DNA of 64,000 nt from Halalkalibacillus sediminis (GCF_002844535.1 NZ_PJNH01000003.1:124001-188000); one strand, 5' to 3'; numbered from the stretch's first letter, positions 1 through 8,402 are shown. Notes: generated by a model from the sequence alone, not told the origin. Translations and numbers: made by a program.

Positions 1-599
1 GGATCCCCACTCATAATGCCTAATAAATCAGCTTCATGTTGGTTCGCTAGACAAGAAGTCACATTTTCTTTAATGGTTGAATAATTAACCATATGTTTTC
101 CTAACACTGGAAATATATCGAAATAAGTGAAGCCTTCCTTTTCCAATATCTCTCCGATGTAAGTAGGTGTGAATAATTGCTGTAATCCGATTGGGATTCC
201 ATCTGCTATACGAATGCGTTCCAACAAATAAACATCAGTATGATCATCGAGTTTCAGCTGATGCTTTGCGAATTGGTGATTATCTGCCTGGTAAGCTCTT
301 AACACTTTCACAGAAAATTCTTCTCCAACTTCATGATGCACAACCCCTGTGTTATTCACATCCTCCTCTGGTGCCGATTTTAACCGAGCCGCCGCACCTC
401 TACGTGTTTCAATGATTCCATCTTGCGCTAAGTCCCGTATTGCCTGACGTACAGTCGTTCGACTAACGTTGTAATACTTCATCAATTGGCTTTCAGAAGG
501 AATTGCGTCACCAGGGTTCCATTCGTTCTCATTTATGCGGTCTATTAATTTACTTTTAATTTGCATATATAATGGGATTTTTCTTTGATTTTCTGACAT
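1..599 (-). CDS. GntR-family transcriptional regulator with UTRA domain (partial, C-terminus missing)
   Basis: Reading leftward from the ATG at 597-599, the frame stays open to the window edge, so only about 199 residues are seen. The N-terminus (MSENQRKIPLYMQIKSKL) is a typical GntR winged-helix start, followed by the recognition-helix region SESQLMKYYNVSRTTVRQAI at about residues 35-55. From about residue 80 on it resembles the UTRA effector-binding fold of the HutC/YvoA subfamily, with the LLERIRIADGIPIG segment characteristic of that group. HutC-type regulators bind small ligands such as sugar phosphates or histidine-pathway intermediates; the ligand cannot be told here because the C-terminal pocket and the target operon lie outside the window. 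No strong ribosome binding site was seen. Confidence 0.9.
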   Translation of the reverse strand, partial: MSENQRKIPLYMQIKSKLIDRINENEWNPGDAIPSESQLMKYYNVSRTTVRQAIRDLAQDGIIETRRGAAARLKSAPEEDVNNTGVVHHEVGEEFSVKVLRAYQADNHQFAKHQLKLDDHTDVYLLERIRIADGIPIGLQQLFTPTYIGEILEKEGFTYFDIFPVLGKHMVNYSTIKENVTSCLANQHEADLLGIMSGD

Positions 600-641
600 T
601 TTCACTACTCCTATATTTATCTTTTGATTTAATCTTGTATC

Positions 642-1289
642 CTACTTCTCTCCATTCCACTCCATATAAAACTGGTCTAGGTATATTTCCATGAACCTAT
701 GTCTTTCCTCAGCAATTTTTAGGCCTGTCTCGGTATTCATCAAGTCTTTTAACTTCAGTAGTTTTTCATAAAAATGCTGAATGGCTGTTCCGTCCTTTTT
801 TCGATAATCTTCCTCAGTAATTTCTTCTCTTGGTTTCACTTCGGGGTCGTGGATGATGTTCCCTGCTGAACCAGCGTAAGTGAAGCACCTTGCAATCCCA
901 ATCGCCCCAATAGCGTCCAGTCGATCTGCATCTTGGACTACTTTTGCTTCTAATGTGGAAGGCGTAGGTTTATTTCCTCCTTTAAAAGATATCGTGGTGA
1001 TAATTTCGATAATCCGTTTCTGCTCTTTTGAGGGTATCTCCATTTGATCGAACCACTTCATCAGTTGATTCATTGCTCTTTTTGTTTTATTCGTCACTTT
1101 TTCATCAATCAGATCATGCGTCAAAGCGGCCATCAAACAAATAAAGTAATCAGCATTTTCTTTTTCCGCAATCTTCTTGGTAAGCTCGGTCACTCGATGG
1201 ATGTGCCACCAGTCATGGCCTGTACCTTCTCCTTCTAACTGTTTCTGAACATATTTTTCTGTTTCCATAATTATTATTTGTCGTTCCAT
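642..1289 (-). CDS. HD-domain metal-dependent phosphohydrolase (YpgQ/YedJ-like)
   Basis: This 215-residue cytosolic protein carries the HD superfamily signature: His31, the His58-Asp59 doublet (ALTHDL) and a later Asp pair in QDADRLDAIGA at about residues 119-129. This layout matches the YpgQ/YedJ group, whose B. subtilis member is a Mn2+-dependent nucleotide pyrophosphohydrolase; the substrate here is inferred from family only. The start at 1289 is favoured because AGAGGT lies at good spacing upstream; a second in-frame ATG seven codons later is the alternative. It reads toward the GntR-family gene (42-bp gap to that gene's start) and diverges from the TPP-controlled operon. Confidence 0.85.
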   Translation of the reverse strand: MERQIIIMETEKYVQKQLEGEGTGHDWWHIHRVTELTKKIAEKENADYFICLMAALTHDLIDEKVTNKTKRAMNQLMKWFDQMEIPSKEQKRIIEIITTISFKGGNKPTPSTLEAKVVQDADRLDAIGAIGIARCFTYAGSAGNIIHDPEVKPREEITEEDYRKKDGTAIQHFYEKLLKLKDLMNTETGLKIAEERHRFMEIYLDQFYMEWNGEK

Positions 1290-1368
1290 AAAAATTACCT
1301 CTCTAACTGTTTACAAATTTCCAAATGTTGATTATTCTAAGATTATAACAAACTGCATATTCGAACAA

Positions 1369-1454
1369 ACACTAGGGGAGCTACATTTTGTGGCTGAGAA
1401 GGCATTGCCTGACCCTTTGAACCCGATCTGGATAATACTAGCGTGGGGAAGTGT
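1369..1454 (+). promoter_or_regulatory. TPP (thiamine pyrophosphate) riboswitch aptamer
   Basis: The conserved THI-box elements are present in order: CTGAGA at 1394-1399, ACCCTTTGAACCCGATCTGG at about 1412-1431, and GGATAATACTAGCGTGGGGA near 1430-1449. The outer helix P1 forms between ACACT (1369-1373) and AGTGT (1450-1454). TPP binding normally favours a downstream terminator, here at 1494-1530, which lowers expression of the following thiamine-precursor transport operon. Confidence 0.97.
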
Positions 1455-1493
1455 AGTAGACTGTATGATTAATAAAATTGAAACCATACATGT

Positions 1494-1530
1494 AAACTGC
1501 ATTCCCTTCGGAGTGCAGTTTTTTATTTTT
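1494..1530 (+). terminator. Expression-platform terminator of the TPP riboswitch
   Basis: AAACTGCA (1494-1501) pairs with TGCAGTTT (1514-1521) through a short TTCC/GGA extension and is followed by a run of Ts. It sits 40 bp after the aptamer, the usual place for the switching terminator. Confidence 0.88.
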
Positions 1531-1750
1531 AGGCTAAGTTAAAGTCCGTTTTTGATTTGAAAGGTTAGATTCAATACTACTTCGTTGGTTCTGACGAATT
1601 GTGAGCGGTGGCGACTCCTAGGGGATCAGCACGAGCTGAAAATCACGCAAAACTCGCAGTGGCGAGTTTTGGGAAGTTAAAGCCGTGCCCCCAGGAACGC
1701 GTCCGCCTTCAAGCAATTCGGCAGAAACAACAACAAACTTTAACAACGCT
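1531..1750. repeat. MITE-like intergenic repeat, copy 1, in the ykoF leader
   Basis: This 220-bp block lies between the riboswitch terminator and ykoF and has no coding potential. Its ends are imperfect inverted repeats (AGGCTAAGTTAAAGT at the left; the reverse complement of the right end reads AGCGTTGTTAAAGT). An inner inverted repeat TTCTGnCGAATTG lies at 1590-1602 and 1715-1727, and a perfect hairpin AAAACTCGC/GCGAGTTTT sits near the middle. TTATTTTT flanks both sides (1523-1530 and 1750-1757), consistent with a 7-8 bp target duplication, but this is T-rich sequence next to a terminator and is weak evidence on its own. Core blocks (GACTCCT, AGCA-AG-TGAA, GTGCCC-GGAA-GCG) and the right-end AACAACAAACT motif are shared with the element at 33095-33269. 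Confidence 0.75.
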
Positions 1751-1783
1751 TATTTTTTAAAAATATTTTAGGAGGTTATTAGT

Positions 1784-2374
1784 ATGAGTAATGATTGTGG
1801 AACAAGCAGAATTGCAGGGTGTCAGTTCACTCTTCACCCCATGACAGACAAATTTGTCGATGTAATCCTAGGGGCACTTGAAGAGGTAGATACTACGAAT
1901 GTCTGGAAGGACACGGACGATGTGAGCACTTGTATACGAGGAAAAATGGTTCATATTTTTGACGTCACTAAGGCGATTTTCCTCCATGCAGCAAAAACGG
2001 GTGAACATGTAGCAATGAGCGGGACGTTCTCGATTGGTTGCCCAGGGGATTCTTCCGGCGATGTGTATATGGACGTAACGGATGAAGTATTGAACGAGGT
2101 AAAATCGAAAGATATATCTCAAAAAGCAGGCTGTAAATTCGCCCTTTACCCTATGGGCCGTGAAGATTATATGGATAAAATCTATGAACAAATCGATCTA
2201 TCAAAAGCTCGAGGTGTTGATGTCAGTGCTTCCCACTATGCCACTCGTTTGGACGGGGAAGTTAATGATATTTTTCACACGTTAGAAGAATCATTCGATA
2301 AAGTACAAGAAAAAGTCTCACACGTAACGATGACTTTCACAATATCTGCGAATAGTCCATCGACGAAAAAATAG
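1784..2374 (+). CDS. ykoF: YkoF-like thiamine/HMP-binding protein
   Basis: The 196-residue product has two similar halves, each beginning with a G-C-x-F-x-L-x-P-M block (AGCQFTLHPM near residue 11 and AGCKFALYPM near residue 112), the internal duplication known for YkoF. B. subtilis YkoF is a cytosolic dimer that binds thiamine and its pyrimidine part, and it is encoded with the ykoEDC transporter. Length matches the family (about 200 residues). AGGAGG lies 10 bp before the ATG. It is the first gene of a four-gene operon controlled by the TPP riboswitch at 1369. Confidence 0.95.
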   Translation: MSNDCGTSRIAGCQFTLHPMTDKFVDVILGALEEVDTTNVWKDTDDVSTCIRGKMVHIFDVTKAIFLHAAKTGEHVAMSGTFSIGCPGDSSGDVYMDVTDEVLNEVKSKDISQKAGCKFALYPMGREDYMDKIYEQIDLSKARGVDVSASHYATRLDGEVNDIFHTLEESFDKVQEKVSHVTMTFTISANSPSTKK

Positions 2375-2385
2375 GGGGAATTGAT

Positions 2386-2991
2386 GTGTTAGCAAATTGG
2401 AAGTTAAAAGAGATCGTTTTAATGTCCATACTGGGTGTGGTCTTTGCTTTAGTATATTTATTGTTTTTCTTTTTCGGTCAAGTGATTCGAAATATCTTGA
2501 CTCCGTTCGGCCTTGCGGCATTTGGCTATGAGATCATTTTCGGCATTTGGTTCATCGTTTCGATCATAGCAGCTTATATCATCCGAAAACCTGGAGCTGC
2601 ATTCACTTCTGAAGTCATTGCCGGGGTGGTACAGGTGCTAGTTGGTAGTCCTGCAGGTCCTGCGTTGATTCTTACTGCCGCTGTTCAAGGGGCTGGTGCA
2701 GAGCTTCCATTTGCACTGACTAAATGGCGAGATTATCGTCTAAGAATATTAGTCTTAGCCGGAGTATCTGCTGCCTTCTTCAGTTTCTTCTGGCATCTAT
2801 ATTCTTCAGGGAACATCATTTTAGCCCCATGGTTGATTATTGCTACGTTTGTCGTCCGACTGATCAGTGGTGCATTACTGGCAGGTGTACTCGGCAAATG
2901 GCTGAGTGACCAATTAGCGAAGACAGGCGTCGTGCGTGGATATGCTCTTGGAAAGGAGAAGCAAGAACAACGTGAAGACCGTGCAGCATAA
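2386..2991 (+). CDS. ykoE: YkoE, substrate-binding membrane component of HMP/thiamine ECF transporter
   Basis: A 201-residue protein with about six hydrophobic segments, opening with LKEIVLMSILGVVFALVYLL, a typical start of an ECF S component. In the Yko system YkoE gives substrate specificity for the thiamine precursor hydroxymethylpyrimidine or related compounds. The start is GTG at 2386, 11 bp after the ykoF stop, preceded by AGGGGG at 2372-2378; no ATG fits. The C-terminus ends in charged residues, and the stop lies inside the probable start region of ykoD, which suggests translational coupling. Confidence 0.93.
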   Translation: MLANWKLKEIVLMSILGVVFALVYLLFFFFGQVIRNILTPFGLAAFGYEIIFGIWFIVSIIAAYIIRKPGAAFTSEVIAGVVQVLVGSPAGPALILTAAVQGAGAELPFALTKWRDYRLRILVLAGVSAAFFSFFWHLYSSGNIILAPWLIIATFVVRLISGALLAGVLGKWLSDQLAKTGVVRGYALGKEKQEQREDRAA

Positions 2992-4579
2992 CTTTCAAAA
3001 TCAACCACCATTAATCGAGTTGAAGAATTTCTCTTTCGGCTATGAAAAAAGTGAATGGACGTTAAATAATTTATCGTTTTCAATCAATGATGATGAAACC
3101 ATTTTATTAATGGGGTCTAGTGGATCAGGCAAAAGCAGCCTCGCTCTTTGCCTGAACGGCTTGTACCCAGAAGCCGTAGAGGGATATTCAAAAGGTTCAG
3201 TCTTATTTATGGGCCACGATATTTCGGAAATGAAAAAGGGTGTACTGAATCAAAAAATAGGTATCGTTTTCCAAGATCCAGAGAGTCAATTTTGCATGAT
3301 CACTGTGGAGGATGAGCTTGCTTTTACATTGGAGAACTTAAGTGTTCCACGTGAGGAAATCGATTGTAAAATCGGGAATATCCTTCAAACCATAGGGATG
3401 GAAAAATACAGACATGAGAAGATTCATGAACTTTCTGGAGGTCAAAAACAGAAAATAGCCTTAGCTGCTGTATTGTTGATGGAACCTGAACTACTCATAT
3501 TAGATGAGCCAACAGCTAACCTAGACCCTGTATCAAGTCTTGAGTTTATTCAATTAATTGAGAGAATCCAACAAGAACAGAATATAAGTTTACTTGTAAT
3601 AGAGCACCAAGCAGAGGATTGGCAAGAAGCCGCTTCTAGATTGATTGTTATTGATAGTAAAGGAGAAATACTTCTCGACGATAAGCCTGAATATATTTTC
3701 ACCAACCACCAAGAGTTATTGAATGAGGAAGGTATATTTCTGCCGAAAGAATTTCAGGATACACCAGCACTCGCCTTTACTCAACCTAAACCTCGTGTAT
3801 CATCAGAAAAAATTTTATCGCTTGAAAATGTATCTTTTTCAAGAAAATCAAAACAAATTCTTAATGATATTTCCATGGATATCCACAGAAGAGAAATCAT
3901 CGCAATTGCAGGTGAAAATGGAGCAGGAAAATCGACTTTACTACAGATAATATCTGCCCTTCTCCCTATAAATGAAGGGAAAATTAACTTCCTTGGTCAA
4001 CCCATTTCAGAATGGGGCGAAAATGACCTCCGTAAAAGGATGGGGTTCGTTTTTCAAAACCCTGAGCATCAGTTCATCACCGACACTGTATATGATGAAT
4101 TGGCTTTTGGATTGCGGTTGAATCATGCAGATGATAAAAAAATCAATTCCACTGTTAGTGAGTTGATGCACTTCTTTCATTTAGAAAAAGAAAAATGGAA
4201 GAATCCGTTTTCGCTGAGTGGAGGGCAAAAAAGAAGATTAAGCGTCGCCACGATGTTGGATGAAACACCAGATCTACTTCTTTTCGATGAACCTACGTTC
4301 GGACAGGACGCAAAAACTTCTAGTGAATTAATGAAAAAAATGATCGAGTTGACTGAAATGGGGGTTGCTATAGTTATGGTTACACACGATATGGAATTAG
4401 TGGACCGTTATTGTGACCGGGTAATGGTATTGAATGAAGGAAGTATAGCTTTCCAAGGAAAGCCTAAATCACTTTGGAGAAATAACGAGTTACTGAACCG
4501 TTCAAGGTTGAGGAAGCCTCACCGAGTTCGCTTTAGAAATGATATGGATGAGGAAGCTGTTTATGATCTCCTCTATTAA
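2972..4579 (+). CDS. ykoD: YkoD, double-ATPase subunit of thiamine-precursor ECF transporter
   Basis: Two fused ABC ATPase domains. The first has Walker A GSSGSGKS (about residues 48-55), signature LSGGQKQK and Walker B LLILDEPTANLDP; the second has GENGAGKS, LSGGQKRR and LLLFDEPTFGQDA. Both domains keep the core motifs, so both sites may be active. It energises uptake together with YkoC and YkoE. The frame is open from 2936, but no ribosome binding site precedes that point; GTG at 2972, with AAAGGAG 13 bp upstream, is the more credible start and gives a 20-bp overlap with ykoE. Predicted length 535 residues. Confidence 0.93.
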   Translation: MKTVQHNFQNQPPLIELKNFSFGYEKSEWTLNNLSFSINDDETILLMGSSGSGKSSLALCLNGLYPEAVEGYSKGSVLFMGHDISEMKKGVLNQKIGIVFQDPESQFCMITVEDELAFTLENLSVPREEIDCKIGNILQTIGMEKYRHEKIHELSGGQKQKIALAAVLLMEPELLILDEPTANLDPVSSLEFIQLIERIQQEQNISLLVIEHQAEDWQEAASRLIVIDSKGEILLDDKPEYIFTNHQELLNEEGIFLPKEFQDTPALAFTQPKPRVSSEKILSLENVSFSRKSKQILNDISMDIHRREIIAIAGENGAGKSTLLQIISALLPINEGKINFLGQPISEWGENDLRKRMGFVFQNPEHQFITDTVYDELAFGLRLNHADDKKINSTVSELMHFFHLEKEKWKNPFSLSGGQKRRLSVATMLDETPDLLLFDEPTFGQDAKTSSELMKKMIELTEMGVAIVMVTHDMELVDRYCDRVMVLNEGSIAFQGKPKSLWRNNELLNRSRLRKPHRVRFRNDMDEEAVYDLLY

Positions 4580-5342
4580 TCCGAGTGTAAAAGCTATAGC
4601 GGTCTTGATCCCTGGAGTTCTCCTGGGGTTCATGTTTGATATATTCACACCACTAGCCTATTTCATTTTCATCCTATTAGTGACGTTTACCATTTCAGGA
4701 ATATCAATTGTTAAATGGCTCAAGATCTTCAGTGCATTCTTAGTATTGGTTTTGGGTTTCGCGTGGATGACGATGCTTTATGCCAGCGATACATACGCTG
4801 GTGGTGAAGTATTATTCGAAGTGTGGGAATTTGATGTAACAACGGGCAGCGTGATGATTGCGATTAGCTTGGCATTAAGGTCCATGTGTTTCTTATCGTT
4901 ATCATTGCTGTTTGTGCTAACAACTGATTCGACGAAATTCATGTTAAGTCTGATGCAGCAATTAAAGCTTCCGCCAAAGTTGACCTATGGAATCTTGGCT
5001 GGGTATCGATTCCTCCCTACTTTCCAAGAAGAGTTATCTGTTTTGCGAAAGGCACACCGCATTCGCGGCGTGAAAAGATCTCGTGGCATTCGAGGGAGAA
5101 TCAACCAGTTCAAGCGTTATTCGATCCCTTTACTAGCTAACGCTATCCGAAAAGCTGAAAGGGTGGCCATTGCAATGGAGTCTAAAGGCTTCACCGATGA
5201 GCGCGACCGTACCCATTATCATGAGATGAAGGTGCGAACAAGAGACTGGGTCTTCTTCGGGGCTATCGTAGGGATGTTTTTCGTTATCGTCATAACCTCT
5301 TACTCCCTCGGTTACCTAAATATATTTGGTAGGAAAGTTTAG
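4563..5342 (+). CDS. ykoC: YkoC, transmembrane T component of thiamine-precursor ECF transporter
   Basis: A 259-residue integral membrane protein with five or six hydrophobic segments and the two coupling-helix motifs expected of an ECF T component: an A-x-R/H-x-R-G type motif in KAHRIRGVKRSRG and a second in RKAERVAIAMESKGF. These helices contact the ATPases. The start at ATG 4563 is chosen because ATGAGGA lies 9 bp upstream; in-frame ATGs at 4539 and 4548 lack this. The start overlaps the last 17 bp of ykoD. It is the last gene of the TPP-regulated operon and is followed by a terminator. Confidence 0.92.
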   Translation: MISSINPSVKAIAVLIPGVLLGFMFDIFTPLAYFIFILLVTFTISGISIVKWLKIFSAFLVLVLGFAWMTMLYASDTYAGGEVLFEVWEFDVTTGSVMIAISLALRSMCFLSLSLLFVLTTDSTKFMLSLMQQLKLPPKLTYGILAGYRFLPTFQEELSVLRKAHRIRGVKRSRGIRGRINQFKRYSIPLLANAIRKAERVAIAMESKGFTDERDRTHYHEMKVRTRDWVFFGAIVGMFFVIVITSYSLGYLNIFGRKV

Positions 5343-5348
5343 TAGATA

Positions 5349-5378
5349 TTGTCCGATAGGGAGCTCCCTATTGGACTT
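5349..5378 (+). terminator. Terminator of the ykoFEDC operon
   Basis: GTCCGATAGGGAG pairs with CTCCCTATTGGAC around a very short loop, followed by TTTTGT. It lies between convergent genes and ends the thiamine operon. Confidence 0.8.
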
Positions 5379-5386
5379 TTGTCTGC

Positions 5387-5998
5387 CTAATAAATCGTCT
5401 CGTGGATATCAACCTTTTCATAGACCTCTCCACCCGCTACTGCCATGCGATAGAATGACTCAGGGTTTCCAGTGGTATCATTCAAATAATTAATCACCAA
5501 AAAATCTATTTCGTCTACCTCGTTACTAAAAGCAACTCCAACCGAAAGCTCAAGTTTTCCGTCAGCAATTCCTTGAAGATCGACTTCATCTAATTCTGGA
5601 ACAAACTCATAACCTTCTTCTTTACCAAAGTCATATTGGTAAATTTGCCTGTTCTCCATTGCTCCTCTCACTTCTACATATTTATATCCACGAAAAAATT
5701 CAACAACGTTTTGTTTCGTCCAGTTTAGTTGTACGTGCTGTTTAATGAAATCCATTTTTTCTTCCTTTGGTTGATCTGCTACCTGCTCAAAGTAGGTGCT
5801 AGAGTCATTACTTCCCGTTTCTCCATTTACAGATACTTCGCCCTTTCGCTTTTCACCAGCATCAACCTCAGCATGTTGCTTAGCACCAAAGGTAAGGTTT
5901 GGCTGTTCCGATTTGATTTCAGGTATCTGAACAATAAACAGTACTGCCATTAAAATGATGCACAAAGTTAATATAACAGGCCAAACATGCTTCTTCAT
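5387..5998 (-). CDS. Membrane-anchored extracytoplasmic protein of unknown function
   Basis: A 203-residue protein with an N-terminal hydrophobic segment (about residues 6-25, WPVILTLCIILMAVLFIV) and no lipobox, so it is probably anchored by an uncleaved signal. Residues 30-80 are polar and acidic, as in a linker; the remaining part is a compact mixed alpha/beta domain with no motif that I recognise. Its start overlaps the stop of the upstream 92-codon gene by 4 bp (ATGA), so the two are translationally coupled. It is the last gene of a minus-strand run from 8279 to 5387. Function unknown. Confidence 0.75.
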   Translation of the reverse strand: MKKHVWPVILTLCIILMAVLFIVQIPEIKSEQPNLTFGAKQHAEVDAGEKRKGEVSVNGETGSNDSSTYFEQVADQPKEEKMDFIKQHVQLNWTKQNVVEFFRGYKYVEVRGAMENRQIYQYDFGKEEGYEFVPELDEVDLQGIADGKLELSVGVAFSNEVDEIDFLVINYLNDTTGNPESFYRMAVAGGEVYEKVDIHETIY

Positions 5999-6273
5999 CC
6001 TACGTCCTCACCTTCATTATCTATCATTTCATCCCGTTCACTCTGAAGGATGAAGTTATTTTCAAACAACCTTCGATTGATCGTGTCCAGAACAAAAAAT
6101 ATATGGGCTACCATCAGTATTATCAATCCAAGCGCTAAGATACCGACACCTATAGGTACCGAAGTAAATAGTAATATAAATCCAATGAATGTAATAATTC
6201 CACCTATAACCTGTAGCAATTGCCCAATATCACTCTTTTTCTCCACTTTCATGTGTACATCCGCATTACTCAT
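5995..6273 (-). CDS. Small membrane protein, two transmembrane segments
   Basis: A 92-residue protein with a polar N-terminus, two adjacent hydrophobic helices (about residues 20-40 and 42-62) and an acidic tail ending EGEDVG. AAGGGG lies at good spacing before the ATG. The stop overlaps the start of the downstream membrane-anchored gene by 4 bp. I do not recognise a family; the co-translation suggests the two products act together at the membrane, which is inference. Confidence 0.72.
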   Translation of the reverse strand: MSNADVHMKVEKKSDIGQLLQVIGGIITFIGFILLFTSVPIGVGILALGLIILMVAHIFFVLDTINRRLFENNFILQSERDEMIDNEGEDVG

Positions 6274-6286
6274 TAAGAATTACCCC

Positions 6287-6658
6287 TTAAACAATATTCG
6301 TCCCTTGGTGAAAAAACATCTGCCACCTATCCTCATTCAACTTCCAAATCGAACTTCTGAGCGAGTATTGATTGTTATTTTCTTTGTATACCTTGAAAGT
6401 TACATGAGCAACATCTTCTGCAAGCCTGTTCAAGTGAAAATCAGTTAAATGCATGACTAACACTTCATCAGATGCGTTTGTGGCTTCTAATTGCTCTCTC
6501 TTATCAAATACTCTTCCAGAACTCCCGAACTCCACAAAATCATCAGCTAACAATCGATCGAAATCTTCATAAGAAGTTCTCACTTCATGGTTTAATAGAT
6601 TCTTTTCAAGCCCTTCCAAATGCACTGCTAACTCTTCATCATTCCAGTCATTGTTCAA
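6287..6658 (-). CDS. NTF2-like / DUF4440 family protein
   Basis: A 123-residue soluble protein that fits the cone-shaped NTF2-like fold: an N-terminal helix (LEGLEKNLLNHEVR), the YEDFDRLLADDFVEFGSSGRVFDK strand-loop region typical of DUF4440/SnoaL-like proteins, and a C-terminal SIWKL-W-FFHQGT strand pair. Members of this fold range from enzymes to binding proteins, so no reaction is assigned. The start appears to be TTG (6656-6658) preceded by GGGAG; no ATG fits as well. It lies 13 bp upstream of the 92-codon membrane gene. Confidence 0.8.
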   Translation of the reverse strand: MNNDWNDEELAVHLEGLEKNLLNHEVRTSYEDFDRLLADDFVEFGSSGRVFDKREQLEATNASDEVLVMHLTDFHLNRLAEDVAHVTFKVYKENNNQYSLRSSIWKLNEDRWQMFFHQGTNIV

Positions 6659-6706
6659 TCCAGCTCCCTCTCTTCTACCGAAAGTAACTTTTCCACTCAG
6701 CTACCT

Positions 6707-7303
6707 CTATTCTTTTGCTGATATTTTCACATTGAAAACTAGTATATTCTTTGCGTAATCTATTGCTTCTTCGTAGTTTTCAAGTTCAAAGCCCCTTATA
6801 CCATCATCGTGTGATTGATAACAAAATCCTACTACTTGCTCTTCTCCTTCTTTTAAAACCATTTCCTCGTCTGAAATAGAATGTCCCCCACGAGACAGAC
6901 CCTCTTCAAAAACCGATTTGTCTTTATGCTCATTTCGAAAACTACCATGACTAGCCTTATCGGAAAAAATGACTACAGAAGAATCTTTGCCTGGATCTAA
7001 TATGGAAAAACCCACTCGGTCATTCACCTTACCCTCTTGATAATAATTACTCAATTTAAACAAGGGATTTTCTTCTAATTTTACCCCGTCTTGGTAGGCA
7101 TCGACCCACATTTCTACTTCTAAATCATCAGCGCCTTCCAACTCTAAGTCATACTCCATGATCACACCGGCATTCAGTCTGTTGAACATCTTCTGAGACT
7201 CCGAATCCTCAACGAAAGTGATTGTACCAATACCCCCGGAACCCGAAACTGAACTACATCCGGCCAGTACGAGCAAAGCTAATCCTAACATTATTTTCTT
7301 CAA
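6707..7303 (-). CDS. Putative lipoprotein, function unknown
   Basis: A 198-residue protein with a clear lipoprotein signal: two lysines, a hydrophobic core and the lipobox LAGC, with the lipidated Cys at residue 16, followed by a short Ser/Gly-rich linker. The mature part is acidic, with a predicted beta-rich C-terminal domain; no conserved enzyme motif was seen. The start is TTG at 7301-7303 with AAAGGGGA eight bases upstream. It lies 13 bp after the threonine dehydratase gene and is likely co-transcribed with it, although no shared role is obvious. Confidence 0.75.
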   Translation of the reverse strand: MKKIMLGLALLVLAGCSSVSGSGGIGTITFVEDSESQKMFNRLNAGVIMEYDLELEGADDLEVEMWVDAYQDGVKLEENPLFKLSNYYQEGKVNDRVGFSILDPGKDSSVVIFSDKASHGSFRNEHKDKSVFEEGLSRGGHSISDEEMVLKEGEEQVVGFCYQSHDDGIRGFELENYEEAIDYAKNILVFNVKISAKE

Positions 7304-7316
7304 AAAAATTCCCCTT

Positions 7317-8279
7317 TTATCGCTTTGTGTCTACTAATAAATCAGAAATTGTAGCTATATCCACATTACCGCCTGAGATCACACAGACCACTTTCTTTCC
7401 TTGTATTTGATCTCGCTCCTTGATAGCCGCAGCTACAGCCGTAGCGCTAGAAGGTTCGATCATCTGTTTCATCCGTTCTAAGACAAAGCTCATCGCCCAT
7501 TTGATTTCTTCTTCCTCTACCAATACGATGTCATCTAGATATTTTTGTAAGATTGGGAAAGTCATATCTCCAGGTTGCGTTGTTCTTAAGCCGTCTGCAA
7601 TTGAGTTTTCAGTGCCATTTACCGGAGTGATCTCTCCATTCTTCAATGACAAATACACGTCGTTGGCAATCGATGGCTCCACTCCTATAACTTTTATGTC
7701 TGGATTTGTTTCCTTCACGGCTGTTAAAATCCCAGAACTTAATCCCCCGCCACCTATAGGGATATAAATCACTTCCACACCTTTAACTTGTTCAAGTATT
7801 TCTAAACCGACAGTTCCTTGCCCTGCCATGATGTGTGGATGATCATAAGGTGGAACAAAAATACCACCATGTTGTTCAGCCAATTCTTTGGCCCTCGGGA
7901 TTCTTTCAGCAGAAGTTGTCCCACAGTATTCAACTGTGCCATTGTATTGTTCAATCGCCCGAACTTTACTTTTAGTTGCATCTTCTGGTACCACAATAGT
8001 CGCAGGTATGCCTAATTGATTCGAGATATAAGCTACTGCTTGTCCATGGTTCCCTGAAGAGGCTGCTGTAATGAACTTTGCTCCCTCATCCACTGCTTGC
8101 TTCACTCGATTAGTTGCTCCACGGATTTTGAAAGATCCAGTTTTCTGAAGATGTTCTGATTTCAAAAAGATTTGTGCACCTATCTGCTCCGACAATTGTT
8201 CAGATTGCAGAATTGGTGTTTCATGGATTGTATCTTTAATTCTCTTTTTGGCTTCCTGAATTTCTTTTAAATTAATCAT
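7317..8279 (-). CDS. tdcB: Threonine/serine dehydratase (PLP-dependent, catabolic type)
   Basis: A 320-residue fold-type II PLP enzyme. The PLP lysine lies in KTGSFKIRGA (about residues 46-55), the phosphate- and substrate-binding loop in SSGNHGQA, and the glycine loop in PIGGGGLSSG. It lacks the C-terminal ACT-like regulatory domain of biosynthetic IlvA, so it fits the short catabolic TdcB-like group, which deaminates threonine or serine to 2-oxobutyrate or pyruvate. Related short enzymes act as serine racemase or 3-hydroxyaspartate dehydratase, so substrate choice is inferred. A GGGGTG motif precedes the ATG. The gene is divergent from the diguanylate cyclase gene. Confidence 0.9.
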   Translation of the reverse strand: MINLKEIQEAKKRIKDTIHETPILQSEQLSEQIGAQIFLKSEHLQKTGSFKIRGATNRVKQAVDEGAKFITAASSGNHGQAVAYISNQLGIPATIVVPEDATKSKVRAIEQYNGTVEYCGTTSAERIPRAKELAEQHGGIFVPPYDHPHIMAGQGTVGLEILEQVKGVEVIYIPIGGGGLSSGILTAVKETNPDIKVIGVEPSIANDVYLSLKNGEITPVNGTENSIADGLRTTQPGDMTFPILQKYLDDIVLVEEEEIKWAMSFVLERMKQMIEPSSATAVAAAIKERDQIQGKKVVCVISGGNVDIATISDLLVDTKR

Positions 8280-8393
8280 TTAATCACCCCACTCTATATT
8301 TCTACACACCCGTTTGCAATTCCTTTTACTAACAATGATAAGCTTTTCTTCCTGAAAATTATGTCGTTTTATGAGCAATAAGTATTAATTATA

Positions 8394-8402
8394 TGGTATA
8401 AT
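8394..8402 (+). promoter_or_regulatory. Extended -10 promoter for the diguanylate cyclase gene
   Basis: TG-G-TATAAT (TATAAT at 8397-8402) is a perfect extended -10 element about 40 bp before the start codon. No good -35 box is visible at 17 bp, which is common with extended -10 promoters. Confidence 0.55.

Noticed and set aside
1-6. GGATCC at the window edge as a cloning junction
   Set aside because: A BamHI hexamer occurs by chance and coding continues across it in the GntR gene; no vector sequence is seen.
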